A stretch of DNA of 52,809 nucleotides from Roseburia hominis (lineage in GTDB: Bacteria > Bacillota > Clostridia > Lachnospirales > Lachnospiraceae). The notes under the pieces were generated by a model, which did not search any database, had not been told where the DNA came from, and saw only the letters and a program-made list of their open reading frames with translations. Shown piece by piece: positions 37,384-44,858 of the stretch. The position numbers and the translations under genes were made by a program. The stretch lies in contig JAETOE010000025.1 of assembly GCA_021771815.1 (NCBI GenBank), forward strand, positions 1 to 52,809, in the 5' to 3' direction. The first letter of the stretch is position 1, and every line of letters begins with the position of its first letter.

Positions 37384-38172
37384 TTAGGCGAAGCGCGACA
37401 GCTCCGGCGTATCCGCCCAATAGCGTTTTGGTATCATCTGCATCTGCAGATGGGGGTTCGTCCGTGCTTCGATAGCGATATGATCGAAGAAGGTCAGCCA
37501 GAGATTGCGGAATTCCTGTTCATTTTCAGAATAGCGGTTCGCTTTTTCCAGATCAAGATCGGCTGCATCGGTCAGGATATAGCGCATCGACGCTTTATGG
37601 ACTGCAACTGTCTGGTGCGTCGCATCATAGATCATAAAGTTCTCGGTCGGGAGGCGGTCGGTAAAATGTTCTGCCAGGTAGGGCAGAACATTATCTTTTG
37701 GATGGATCGTGGCGAAGAGCACGCCGTTTTCCAACTCGCTAAAGCGCAGAAACTCGAGATGGTGGCAAGCTTCCCGGTTCGTTGCGCGGCACAGTTCAAA
37801 AATGCGGTAGACGCATGGTTCTCCAAGAGAGAGCAGCACCTTCTGCCCGTCGCCGCCTGCGAGCGCGAGGAGAATTGTCTCGTAGATGGCGTCCGCCTTG
37901 TCCATTTTTCCGGTAGCGCGAGCTTCTCCCGACATTGCCGCCTGATAGATGGATTCGTAGAACTGCATCCCAAAGCGGGAGGTAATCGTTCGAATGACCT
38001 TTTTCGTTTTTTCATCGGAGGGTGTGACATGGATATATTCGGAGAAAAGTTCATAGTTCTCCGGCTCTCCGGTAATCAGCCGGATATTCCGATGACCGAG
38101 CCTGCTTGCGCAGGCGTCGTAGACACCGCTGAAAATCCCTTCTAAATTGTCTTCGCATACAAATACATACAT
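37384..38172 (-). CDS. radical-SAM-associated DNA repair protein (TIGR03915-type)
   Basis: 262 residues. It matches the family that always accompanies the TIGR03916 radical-SAM protein (DUF4130-like): N-terminal MYVFVCEDNLEGIFSG, middle RFGMQFYESIYQAAMS, LFATIHPKDNVLPYLAEHF, and a C-terminal WLTFFDHIAIEARTN and KRYWADTPEL. ATG 38172 follows AGAGGT. It is the second gene of the unit, 97 bp after its partner. A role in DNA modification or repair is assigned to the pair by family annotation only. Confidence 0.85.
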   Translation of the reverse strand: MYVFVCEDNLEGIFSGVYDACASRLGHRNIRLITGEPENYELFSEYIHVTPSDEKTKKVIRTITSRFGMQFYESIYQAAMSGEARATGKMDKADAIYETILLALAGGDGQKVLLSLGEPCVYRIFELCRATNREACHHLEFLRFSELENGVLFATIHPKDNVLPYLAEHFTDRLPTENFMIYDATHQTVAVHKASMRYILTDAADLDLEKANRYSENEQEFRNLWLTFFDHIAIEARTNPHLQMQMIPKRYWADTPELSRFA

Positions 38173-38269
38173 GGTGATACCTCTTTTCTGTAAATTCACT
38201 GTGCCGGCATACTGCTTTAGAATAGAGCGGCTGCTCATGTAAGCGTTCAGAATGCCGGAGAGAAAACCT

Positions 38270-39622
38270 TTAGTGTGAAAATGTGCTTATCTCGTCTGCG
38301 ATTATCTTCGGCTGCTCCACCGCACCGCTGTCCGCCATTCCGCAATCGAACAGGGAGAGCTGTTTGTAGCCACCGTTTCGGATATCTTTTGGAATCTGCG
38401 TCCGGTCTGCCATGAGATTCTCACAGATATAATTCTCTTCAAGCTTTGTATTGTACATCATCCTGCCGGAGCAGGTGATGAAATAAAGCGCACGTTTTAG
38501 GACGACGCCGATTTTCTTTAAATCGGAAAAATCAAGCGTTGTATTTCGCCGCGCCTTAACGATACGGTCGGCAGACTTATACCCTATACCCGGTACGCGC
38601 AGTAGAGTGTGATAGCTTGCGCGGTTGATCTCGACGGGGAAGTATTCGAGATGGCGCAGCGCCCAGTCGCACTTCGGGTCGAGATAGATGTTGAAATTCG
38701 GGCGGTCGTCCGATAGAAGTTCACTCACCGTGAAATCATAGTAGCGCAGCAGCCAGTCCGCCTGATAGAGCCTGTGCTCACGCAGCAGGGGCGGACCGCC
38801 GGGGAGCATGGGAAGGTTCGAATTCTGATTCACGTTGATGAACGCCGAATAGAAGACGCGCTTTAGGTCAAAATTCTGATAGAGCGCTTCGGAGACCTGC
38901 ATGATCTGATAATCACTCTCCGGCGTAGCGCCGATGATCATCTGCGTACTCTGCCCGGCAGGAACGAACTTCGGCGCCTTGCGGTAGAGGACAAGTTCGT
39001 TCTTATTCTCGGCGATGCCGTTCTGGATCTGACGCATCGGCTTTAAGATGGTATTTCTTGATTTATAAGGCGCAAGCTTCTTCAACCCGTCCGAAGTGGG
39101 CAGTTCGAGATTGATGCTCATACGGTCGGCGAGGTAGCCTGCCTTCTCGATGAGAGCAGGGTCTGCGCCGGGAATCGCTTTGACGTGGATGTAGCCGTTA
39201 AAATGATGTATGTTGCGCAGCTTATAGAGTGTCTGGTAAATGAGATCCATTGTGTAGTTCGGACTTATCAGAATACCGGAGCTTAAGAACAGTCCCTCGA
39301 TGTAGTTCCTGCGGTAGAACTCCATGGTGAGCGTACAGACCTCATCCGGAGTGAAGGAGGCGCGGGGAACATCGGAGTTGCAGTTGTTCTGGCAGTAAGC
39401 GCAGTTGAAGATGCACTCGTTCGTAAAGAGAATCTTGAGCAGGGAAACACATCGCCCATCCGCGGCGAAGGAATGGCAGAGCCCGGCAGCAAGGCAGTTC
39501 CCAAGACTCATGCCGTCTCCGCCCCGATCTACGCCGCTTGAAGTGCAGGCGACGTCGTACTTGGCTGCATCGGTGAGAATCGCGAGCTTTTCCATAAGGG
39601 ACATATTCTGTTGGATGTTCAT
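38270..39622 (-). CDS. putative DNA modification/repair radical SAM protein
   Basis: 450 residues. The radical-SAM cluster motif CIFNCAYC (CxxxCxxC, about residues 69-76) binds a 4Fe-4S cluster and S-adenosylmethionine; additional NNC follows. A helix-hairpin-helix DNA-binding motif (LLRVPGIGYKSADRIV, about 345-360) supports a DNA substrate. Family TIGR03916. Its promoter contains a LexA-type box between -35 and -10 and a second box just downstream, so it is very likely induced by DNA damage. Forms a unit with the gene at 37384-38172. Confidence 0.92.
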   Translation of the reverse strand: MNIQQNMSLMEKLAILTDAAKYDVACTSSGVDRGGDGMSLGNCLAAGLCHSFAADGRCVSLLKILFTNECIFNCAYCQNNCNSDVPRASFTPDEVCTLTMEFYRRNYIEGLFLSSGILISPNYTMDLIYQTLYKLRNIHHFNGYIHVKAIPGADPALIEKAGYLADRMSINLELPTSDGLKKLAPYKSRNTILKPMRQIQNGIAENKNELVLYRKAPKFVPAGQSTQMIIGATPESDYQIMQVSEALYQNFDLKRVFYSAFINVNQNSNLPMLPGGPPLLREHRLYQADWLLRYYDFTVSELLSDDRPNFNIYLDPKCDWALRHLEYFPVEINRASYHTLLRVPGIGYKSADRIVKARRNTTLDFSDLKKIGVVLKRALYFITCSGRMMYNTKLEENYICENLMADRTQIPKDIRNGGYKQLSLFDCGMADSGAVEQPKIIADEISTFSH

Positions 39623-39715
39623 GGCTTCGCGGCACCTTCTTTCCGGTAAATATCAGCCGACTCGGGCAAGGATGTCGGATATTCTGAAATAATGCTTCAA
39701 TGGTATTTTAAAGAA

Positions 39716-39766
39716 GAACATACGTTCCTATAGAGATAGGATAGCACATATGTTCGATATAGTCAA
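39716..39766 (-). promoter_or_regulatory. SOS-regulated promoter with two LexA boxes
   Basis: On the minus strand TTGACT (39766-39761), a 17-bp spacer and TATCCT (39743-39738) form a sigma-A promoter. The spacer holds CGAACATATGTGC, one mismatch from the Gram-positive LexA consensus GAAC-N4-GTTC (39755-39744). A perfect box, GAACATACGTTC, lies at 39727-39716 near +10. LexA bound to either would block transcription, giving SOS control of the radical-SAM pair. Confidence 0.85.
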
Positions 39767-39832
39767 TTCTTTTTTACATATTAATATGCATTGGGAAAAT
39801 TTGAAAAAGAAGATATTTTCTGTGACGAACAA

Positions 39833-39954
39833 TAAAGCTCAAAAGACAGCCCTAACCCGCATGCGTTAATCAAGAAAGAGAGACGGGGAAAAATGTGGAC
39901 TTATCCCGGAAAGTCTCAGGAACGCAGGTGTTGGTTGAATTCTTTTGAGCTTTA
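39833..39954. ncRNA. unidentified long structured element
   Basis: Nested complementary segments define one long interrupted hairpin: TAAAGCTCAAAAGA (39833-39846) with TCTTTTGAGCTTTA (39941-39954), 14 bp perfect; AACC (39854-39857) with GGTT (39933-39936); TGCGTT (39862-39867) with AACGCA (39921-39926); GAGAC (39880-39884) with GTCTC (39913-39917); CGGG with CCCG at the top. It begins 54 bp after the flagellin stop, so it may be the flagellin 3' UTR/terminator on the minus strand, or an independent RNA on either strand. I do not recognise the family. The gap 39623-40007 otherwise holds only the SOS promoter. Confidence 0.55.
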
Positions 39955-40007
39955 CGATATATTGGCTGAAAGATAATGGAATAAATGCTTAGCTTGCAAG
40001 GAACTAC

Positions 40008-41432
40008 CTATTGCAACAATGCTAATATGTCTTGTGCCCGGTGGTTTGTCTGTGCCAGCATGGCTTGCCCTATCTGTGCCAAAATATTATTTTGCGAATA
40101 TGTAATCATTTCATCCGCTATATCCAAATCGCGAATCTTTGTCTCCGCGGCTTGCGTGTTTTCAGCGGTATTTTTGTCTATCGCCATCCCATGCTCCAGG
40201 CGATTCTGCTGTGCGCCGAATTCGCTTCGGTAACGACTTACAGTCTCGAGCGCGTTTTTAATCTGATCAATTGCATTTCCTGCATTGTCATAGCTGGAAA
40301 CATCCAGTGATCCTTTCGATAAGCCCAGACCATCTGACGTCGCGTCTACGAGAGAGAGAAACATGCTGTTTCCTGAATCTGCTCCCATTTGAATCCAAAG
40401 CTTGTCGGCGTCGTATGCTGACGAACTGACAGAAGAGAGCGATCCCTTCAGATATTCATAGGTATAGCCGGAATCCGAATAGTGACCGGAGGAGCCAGGT
40501 TCCGTATATACGCTTCCCGTTTGATAACTATGGGAGGGATAAGGCTGCAGCCCCACCTCTTTTTTGCCGGAAGGCGATGTGTTCACAATTAAATATAGCC
40601 TGCCATCCCAGCCGGCAGGAGCCGAGTCAATATGCCATCTATCATTCGGATTCAAACATGAGGAATCCGGACTCAAAGTATAGTAGATATAACCGTTTGC
40701 ATCTACCTTCAAATCACTTAATCGCAGGCTGTTATAGGCAGTTTTATAAATATTGCCGTGCTGAGCCACTATCGGATTGCCATCCTTATCTATAACTTCC
40801 ATCAGCTGGTCTTCCATCCACATGGTATTCGAATCCTTCAGCCGTAGCCCTGTCACATAAAATGTTTCTCCCGGTTTATAAGCAACGCCATCCGAGATAA
40901 TATCGATACCCGGTCTTTGACTATAATGAAAAACAGATTTCTGCGTATATTCCTCTATCGTCAGATCTCCGCTTAACGGACTCGACAGTGTAATCGATTT
41001 TACCCTTCCCCCGTGCAGCGGATAAATACTCTCGTTAAAAGTTGTTGTGTTGGTAATTCGGTCAAGCTCCTCAAGCAATTCGTCAATCTCGTTTTGAATT
41101 GCAGCCCGATCTGCGGCTTGGTTGGTGTCGTTAGCCGCCTGTATGGAAAGCTCGTTCATGCGATGCAGGATTGAATGTGTCTCATTAAGAGCGCCATCCG
41201 CGACCTGACAAAGGGAAATTCCATCCTGAATATTCCTTGATGCCTGCCGTAAACCGCGAATCTGCCATCGCATCTTTTCAGAGATTGACAGGCCCGATGC
41301 GTCATCTGCCGCACAATTTATCCGGTAGCCGCTGGATAATTTTTCGGAGGATTTTGTAGTTTCTTTCGTTACAATTCCAAATTGCCGATTAACGTTCAGT
41401 GCGGATAAGTTGTGTTGTGTAGATATCGCCAT
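40008..41432 (-). CDS. flagellin
   Basis: 474 residues, the flagellar filament subunit, exported by the flagellar type III system without a signal peptide. N-terminal D0/D1: HNLSALNVNRQFGI and EKLSSGYRINCAADDASGLSISEKMR, LSIQAANDTN. C-terminal D1/D0: SRYRSEFGAQQNRLEH, DLDIADEM, NNILAQIGQAMLAQTN, ILALLQ. Between them a long variable domain (about 150-380) makes the protein larger than the ~280-residue minimal flagellins of the family. ATG 41432 follows GGTGAGA. A sigma-28-type promoter lies upstream. Implies peritrichous or polar motility in this strain. Confidence 0.95.
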   Translation of the reverse strand: MAISTQHNLSALNVNRQFGIVTKETTKSSEKLSSGYRINCAADDASGLSISEKMRWQIRGLRQASRNIQDGISLCQVADGALNETHSILHRMNELSIQAANDTNQAADRAAIQNEIDELLEELDRITNTTTFNESIYPLHGGRVKSITLSSPLSGDLTIEEYTQKSVFHYSQRPGIDIISDGVAYKPGETFYVTGLRLKDSNTMWMEDQLMEVIDKDGNPIVAQHGNIYKTAYNSLRLSDLKVDANGYIYYTLSPDSSCLNPNDRWHIDSAPAGWDGRLYLIVNTSPSGKKEVGLQPYPSHSYQTGSVYTEPGSSGHYSDSGYTYEYLKGSLSSVSSSAYDADKLWIQMGADSGNSMFLSLVDATSDGLGLSKGSLDVSSYDNAGNAIDQIKNALETVSRYRSEFGAQQNRLEHGMAIDKNTAENTQAAETKIRDLDIADEMITYSQNNILAQIGQAMLAQTNHRAQDILALLQ

Positions 41433-41475
41433 TGCTCTCACCACTCTTTCCGGATTTTCGCGTATTCTAATATAT

Positions 41476-41502
41476 GTATCGGACGCTTTATATTAAAGCT
41501 TA
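41476..41502 (-). promoter_or_regulatory. sigma-28 (FliA/SigD) promoter of flagellin
   Basis: On the minus strand TAAG (41502-41499), 16 bp, CCGATAC (41482-41476), about 44 bp before the start codon. This matches the TAAA-N15/16-CCGATA(A/T) flagellar sigma consensus well. Confidence 0.75.
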
Positions 41503-41553
41503 ATTGCAAAAGTAAATTTCAGTGCATGGTTTTGGTGACAAGGCAAAGTTGAA

Positions 41554-41582
41554 TTGTATTTTCATTATAAATCCGCTATACT
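41554..41582 (+). promoter_or_regulatory. sigma-A promoter for the small gene and rsmA
   Basis: TTGTAT at 41554-41559, 17-bp spacer, TATACT at 41577-41582, about 70 bp upstream of the start codon. Confidence 0.55.
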
Positions 41583-41654
41583 AAGAGAAAGACTCTGACA
41601 GCATATTGATAGAATAAAAGGGTTGGAAATTGGCAAAAGGATAGGAGAAGGAAG

Positions 41655-42062
41655 ATGGAATCAGATATTTTTGAGCAGTTCCCCGACAGGGAAACCTTTG
41701 ATAAATACTGGACGGAAAATTACAAGCCTGTTGTATACGAGGATGTGCGCGAGGCATTTACGGATTTCGTGAAGGCTTCTGACGGGCACATTTATATTTC
41801 CGATTACGAGGAGAAAGGGTTGATTTCCAAGGCGGATTTTAAGGAAAATCTGTCGCAGGAGGCGCAGTTTACGTTTCAGGACGGGCTTACGGAAGTTTTT
41901 TACGACAAGAATCCCGAGCTTTACGAGACGGCGTTTGCGCTCTACGAGGAGGCGAAGCTCACCGGAATGGGGGACGCTTCTGTGGCACAGATTTTTCACG
42001 AGACGTTTCAGACGTTGTATACCGAGTTCTTGGATCGCCTGTACGATGAGGTGCTTGCATAA
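41655..42062 (+). CDS. small acidic protein of unknown function
   Basis: 135 residues, acidic and helical, no membrane segment or signal peptide and no motif that I recognise. ATG 41655 follows GGAGAAGGA. It overlaps the rsmA start by one base (TAATG), so the two are translationally coupled and cotranscribed from the promoter at 41554. A role linked to ribosome maturation is possible from context only. Confidence 0.7.
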   Translation: MESDIFEQFPDRETFDKYWTENYKPVVYEDVREAFTDFVKASDGHIYISDYEEKGLISKADFKENLSQEAQFTFQDGLTEVFYDKNPELYETAFALYEEAKLTGMGDASVAQIFHETFQTLYTEFLDRLYDEVLA

Positions 42063-42928
42063 TGGCGACGCTCGGAATCCCGCAGAATACGATTGCTATT
42101 CTGCAGAAATATCATTTTAATTTTCAGAAAAAGTTCGGTCAGAATTTTCTGATTGATACGCATGTACTTGAGAAGATCATCGAGGCAGCGGGAATCACAA
42201 AGGATGATTTTGTGCTGGAGATCGGACCGGGAATCGGGACGATGACGCAGTATTTGTGCGAGAATGCAAGGGAGGTCGTCGCGGTCGAGATCGATCAGAA
42301 TCTGATACCGATTCTTGGGGAGACGCTTGCGCCGTATGACAATGTCACTGTAATCAATGAAGATATTTTGAAGGTGGACATTGTGCGCCTCGCAAAGGAG
42401 AAGAACGGCGGCAGACCGATCAAGGTGGTCGCGAATCTACCTTATTATATTACGACTCCGATTATTATGGGGCTTTTTGAAAGCTATGTGCCGATTGATT
42501 CTATTACAATCATGGTTCAGAAGGAGGTCGCAGACCGGATGCAGGTCGGACCAGGGACAAAGGATTACGGCGCGCTGTCTCTGGCGGTGCAGTATTACGC
42601 AAAGCCGGAGATTATTGCGAACGTTCCGCCGAATTGCTTTATGCCGCGCCCGAATGTCGGAAGCGCGGTGATCCGGCTGACGCGCCATGAGACGGTTCCG
42701 GTCGCGGTGGAGGATGAAAAACTGATGTTTAAGCTGATTCGCGCATCCTTTAACCAGCGGCGCAAGACGCTTGCGAATGGGCTGAATAATTCGCCGGAGA
42801 TACGGCTTTCCAAGGAAATCATTCAGGAGAGCATTGCCGGGCTGGGCGTTCCGTTAACAATCCGGGGCGAGGCGTTGACGTTGGAACAGTTCGCAGAACT
42901 TTCGAATATTATTGGCAGGAAAATGTAA
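42062..42928 (+). CDS. rsmA: 16S rRNA adenine dimethyltransferase A
   Basis: 288 residues, cytoplasmic. Dimethylates two adjacent adenines near the 3' end of 16S rRNA late in 30S assembly. The N-terminal FGQNFLID, SAM-binding motif I EIGPGIGTMTQYL (about 57-69), acidic AVEIDQNL, and catalytic motif IV NLPYYITTPI (about 125-134) are all present, followed by the C-terminal helical domain with FNQRRKTLANGL. Length and motif order are normal for KsgA/RsmA. Confidence 0.97.
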   Translation: MATLGIPQNTIAILQKYHFNFQKKFGQNFLIDTHVLEKIIEAAGITKDDFVLEIGPGIGTMTQYLCENAREVVAVEIDQNLIPILGETLAPYDNVTVINEDILKVDIVRLAKEKNGGRPIKVVANLPYYITTPIIMGLFESYVPIDSITIMVQKEVADRMQVGPGTKDYGALSLAVQYYAKPEIIANVPPNCFMPRPNVGSAVIRLTRHETVPVAVEDEKLMFKLIRASFNQRRKTLANGLNNSPEIRLSKEIIQESIAGLGVPLTIRGEALTLEQFAELSNIIGRKM

Positions 42929-42939
42929 TAGTTCAGTCA

Positions 42940-43064
42940 GGACTTAGCATTTACTGCTAAGTCCGTGAGGAAGCGTAGTGGTCGAGATGCATCAAGCCAA
43001 CCGCGAAGCGGTTTTTGCATGGCTTGATGCCTGTAACAGGAAGCCGCAAGCTGAACTGTTACAG
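42940..43064 (+). repeat. three tandem hairpins in an intergenic leader
   Basis: Hairpin 1: GGACTTAGCA/TGCTAAGTCC (42940-42949, 42955-42964). Hairpin 2: GCATCAAGCCA/TGGCTTGATGC (42989-42999, 43020-43030), with an inner CCGC/GCGG. Hairpin 3: CTGTAACAG/CTGTTACAG (43031-43039, 43056-43064). All stems are perfect. No strong T run follows, so this is a structured leader or a mobile-repeat remnant before the gene at 43095, rather than a plain terminator. Confidence 0.65.
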
Positions 43065-43094
43065 GAAGATCGCAGAAGGAAGGAGCGAGTGATT

Positions 43095-43820
43095 ATGGGA
43101 GAAAACCAGAACGAATGGAACACAAACGATACACCGCGTACTTATGGTGACGATTCTAAGCTCTATGAGAGCGGACAGAACCCATACGGCGGGCAGATGT
43201 ACGGAAACGGACAACAGAACTACGGAGCAGGGCAGCAGAACCCATACGGGCAGCCGAACTACGGAGCAGGACAGCAGAATCCATATGAACAGCCGAATTA
43301 TAGCGGACAGAACCCATACGGTTATCAGCAGTACGGCAACTGGCAGGGGAATCTGAATCCGCAGATGCAGCAGACTCCCGTAACAGACGTATTCTGCAAC
43401 ATTTTACTGGGAATCTTTGTTGTGCGGCTGATTATTAGTTTCGTTCTTGTATATCAGGCATATGGGGTAATTGATGATTATTACAGCGTTCTAAGCCGCA
43501 GCTATCTGTTGGAACTGAACGGAACCGGATATCAGGTGCTTTCGGCGTTTTCAAATTTGCTGACGATTGCGATGATCGTATTTGTCGTGCTCGATATTGT
43601 GAAAGTCTCCAAGGCTCATTACAAGATTACGGGATTAATTTTGTTTGCGCTTCTCTTAAATCCGGGCTATTATCTCTGGAGAGCCCACATCCTCGGCAGA
43701 AAGAAAACATTCCCGATCGTGTACACAGTGATTTACGGCGGCGGAATGCTGGCATATTTCTGTTATATTTTCTATAAGGCGTTTGTGATTGCGTTTCAGT
43801 TCACGCAGGAGCTGATGTAA
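43095..43820 (+). CDS. Gly/Tyr/Gln-rich membrane protein
   Basis: 241 residues. The N-terminal ~95 residues are low complexity, with imperfect tandem copies of NPYG-Q-x-NYGAGQQ; this is followed by about four membrane helices (FCNILLGIFVVRLIISFVLVY, FSNLLTIAMIVFVVLDIV, ITGLILFALLLNPGYYLW, VIYGGGMLAYFCYIFYKAF). The layout resembles DUF805/TM2-like proteins with intrinsically disordered tails. Function unknown. ATG 43095 follows GGAAGGAG; the frame upstream to 42978 crosses the hairpins and is not used. Copy number of the repeat may vary between strains. Confidence 0.7.
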   Translation: MGENQNEWNTNDTPRTYGDDSKLYESGQNPYGGQMYGNGQQNYGAGQQNPYGQPNYGAGQQNPYEQPNYSGQNPYGYQQYGNWQGNLNPQMQQTPVTDVFCNILLGIFVVRLIISFVLVYQAYGVIDDYYSVLSRSYLLELNGTGYQVLSAFSNLLTIAMIVFVVLDIVKVSKAHYKITGLILFALLLNPGYYLWRAHILGRKKTFPIVYTVIYGGGMLAYFCYIFYKAFVIAFQFTQELM

Positions 43821-43830
43821 GGAAATATTA

Positions 43831-43880
43831 GAATGAGAATTCTCCCTGATTCATATAATAGATGGACAGGGAGAATTTTT
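43831..43880 (+). promoter_or_regulatory. sigma-E-like promoter within an RBS-masking hairpin
   Basis: AATTCTCCCTG (43838-43848) pairs perfectly with CAGGGAGAATT (43867-43877), whose GGGAGA is the spoIID ribosome-binding site; Ts end at the ATG (43881). In the loop CATATAAT (43852-43859) matches a sigma-E -10 (CATANAAT), with a poorer -35 (GAATGAG, 43831-43837) 14 bp upstream. A transcript starting there lacks the 5' arm and stays translatable, while read-through RNA is masked. Confidence 0.6.
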
Positions 43881-44786
43881 ATGAAGAAAAAAATAGATAC
43901 TTTGCTATCACTCGTTATTATCACCATATTTTTACCGCTTTTTATTACGATAATATGTCAACGTATGCAGTTGGAGGACGTGCTGTACGGAGAGCTGAGT
44001 GCATCGGTGGAGAGCGGTCAGACGGAGGATATCGAGGAAAAGGTGATCGGTATTGCCGCAAAAGAAATCGGAGCGAAAAGTGAGGAGGAAGCGATTCGCG
44101 CGCAGTGTGTGATTGCACGGACGAACCTTTATGACGCGCTTGCGCGGAATACGGACGAGCCCAAGGCTTTTACGACCGATGAAATGAAGAAACTGTGGGG
44201 CGACGATTACGAGAAAATATATGACAAATTCAAAACGTGCGCGGCGGAGACAAAGGACGAAGTGCTCACGTGGAACGGCAGATGTATTTATGCTGCATAT
44301 CATGCGCTCAGTGCAGGGCAGACCAGAGATATGGCGGAATTTTCCGGGGATGTGAAGCTTCCTTATCTCACCGCGCAGGAATGTCAGGCGGATATTACGG
44401 CGGAAGGGTATCTGGCGGTATCCTATTGTAAGAAGGACGATTTTATCCGGAAATGCCAGGAGGCATATCCCGAGGCGGGGATCACCGAACTTTCGCAGCT
44501 TGAGGTGGTAAGCCGTGACGGTGCGGGATATGTAGAGGAAATGAAAGTCGCAGGCACGACCTGTATGGGCGAGGAGTTCCGTTCGCGCATGGGGTGGAAT
44601 TCTGCCTGTTTTACCGTCACGGAAGTAGACGGTGAGGTGCGCATTGTAACAAAAGGATTGGGGCATGGCTTTGGACTGAGCCAGAATGAGGCGGAGCACA
44701 TGGCGGGCGAGGGAAAAACGTATGAAGAGATACTTGCCTACTTTTATCCGGGGGCGGAGCTTATGACGGCGGATCGATTGCAGTAA
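43881..44786 (+). CDS. spoIID: stage II sporulation protein D
   Basis: 301 residues with an N-terminal membrane anchor (about 7-27) and an extracytoplasmic SpoIID domain. Conserved points are EVIGIAAKEIGAKSEEEAIRAQCVIART (about 55-85, peptidoglycan-binding region as in LytB/SpoIID), AAYHALSAGQT and GHGFGLSQNEAEHMA near the end. SpoIID is a lytic transglycosylase that helps the mother cell engulf the forespore. ATG 43881 has GGGAGA. The gene order spoIID-spoIIQ is conserved in clostridia, and the upstream promoter fits sigma-E, the expected mother-cell factor. Confidence 0.88.
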   Translation: MKKKIDTLLSLVIITIFLPLFITIICQRMQLEDVLYGELSASVESGQTEDIEEKVIGIAAKEIGAKSEEEAIRAQCVIARTNLYDALARNTDEPKAFTTDEMKKLWGDDYEKIYDKFKTCAAETKDEVLTWNGRCIYAAYHALSAGQTRDMAEFSGDVKLPYLTAQECQADITAEGYLAVSYCKKDDFIRKCQEAYPEAGITELSQLEVVSRDGAGYVEEMKVAGTTCMGEEFRSRMGWNSACFTVTEVDGEVRIVTKGLGHGFGLSQNEAEHMAGEGKTYEEILAYFYPGAELMTADRLQ

Positions 44787-44794
44787 AAATAGTT

Positions 44795-44850
44795 GTATAA
44801 ACCATCCAGATCTGGAAACACTATTGTTAAAAATAAACGATATGGATGGT
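44795..44850 (+). promoter_or_regulatory. sigma-F/G-type promoter and RBS-masking hairpin for spoIIQ
   Basis: GTATA (44795-44799), 14 bp, GGAAACACTA (44814-44823) matches the forespore consensus GYATA-N15-GGNNANANTA except for a one-base-shorter spacer. ACCATCCA (44801-44808) can pair with TGGATGGT (44843-44850), which covers the spoIIQ ribosome-binding site; the 5' arm is lost in RNA starting at this promoter. TCCAGATCTGGA (44805-44816) is also a perfect palindrome that competes. Confidence 0.65.
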
Positions 44851-44858
44851 GAAAAATC

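Noticed and set aside
37339-38145. 268-residue ORF opposite the TIGR03915 gene
   Set aside because: Complementary-frame shadow of a recognisable family on the minus strand; not a protein-like sequence.
39833-39954. c-di-GMP, glycine or glutamine riboswitch
   Set aside because: Short similarities such as CTCAGG and GGAACGC exist, but the required conserved cores of those classes are not present in the right order.
39985-40233. Plus-strand ORF overlapping flagellin
   Set aside because: Antisense to the conserved C-terminal D0 region; no ribosome-binding site.
42978-43094. Upstream extension of the Gly/Tyr/Gln-rich protein
   Set aside because: Would translate through three hairpins; a strong GGAAGGAG precedes the ATG at 43095.
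44805-44816. TCCAGATCTGGA as a repressor operator
   Set aside because: It lies inside the sigma-F/G promoter spacer and overlaps the hairpin arm; palindromy alone is not enough to call an operator.
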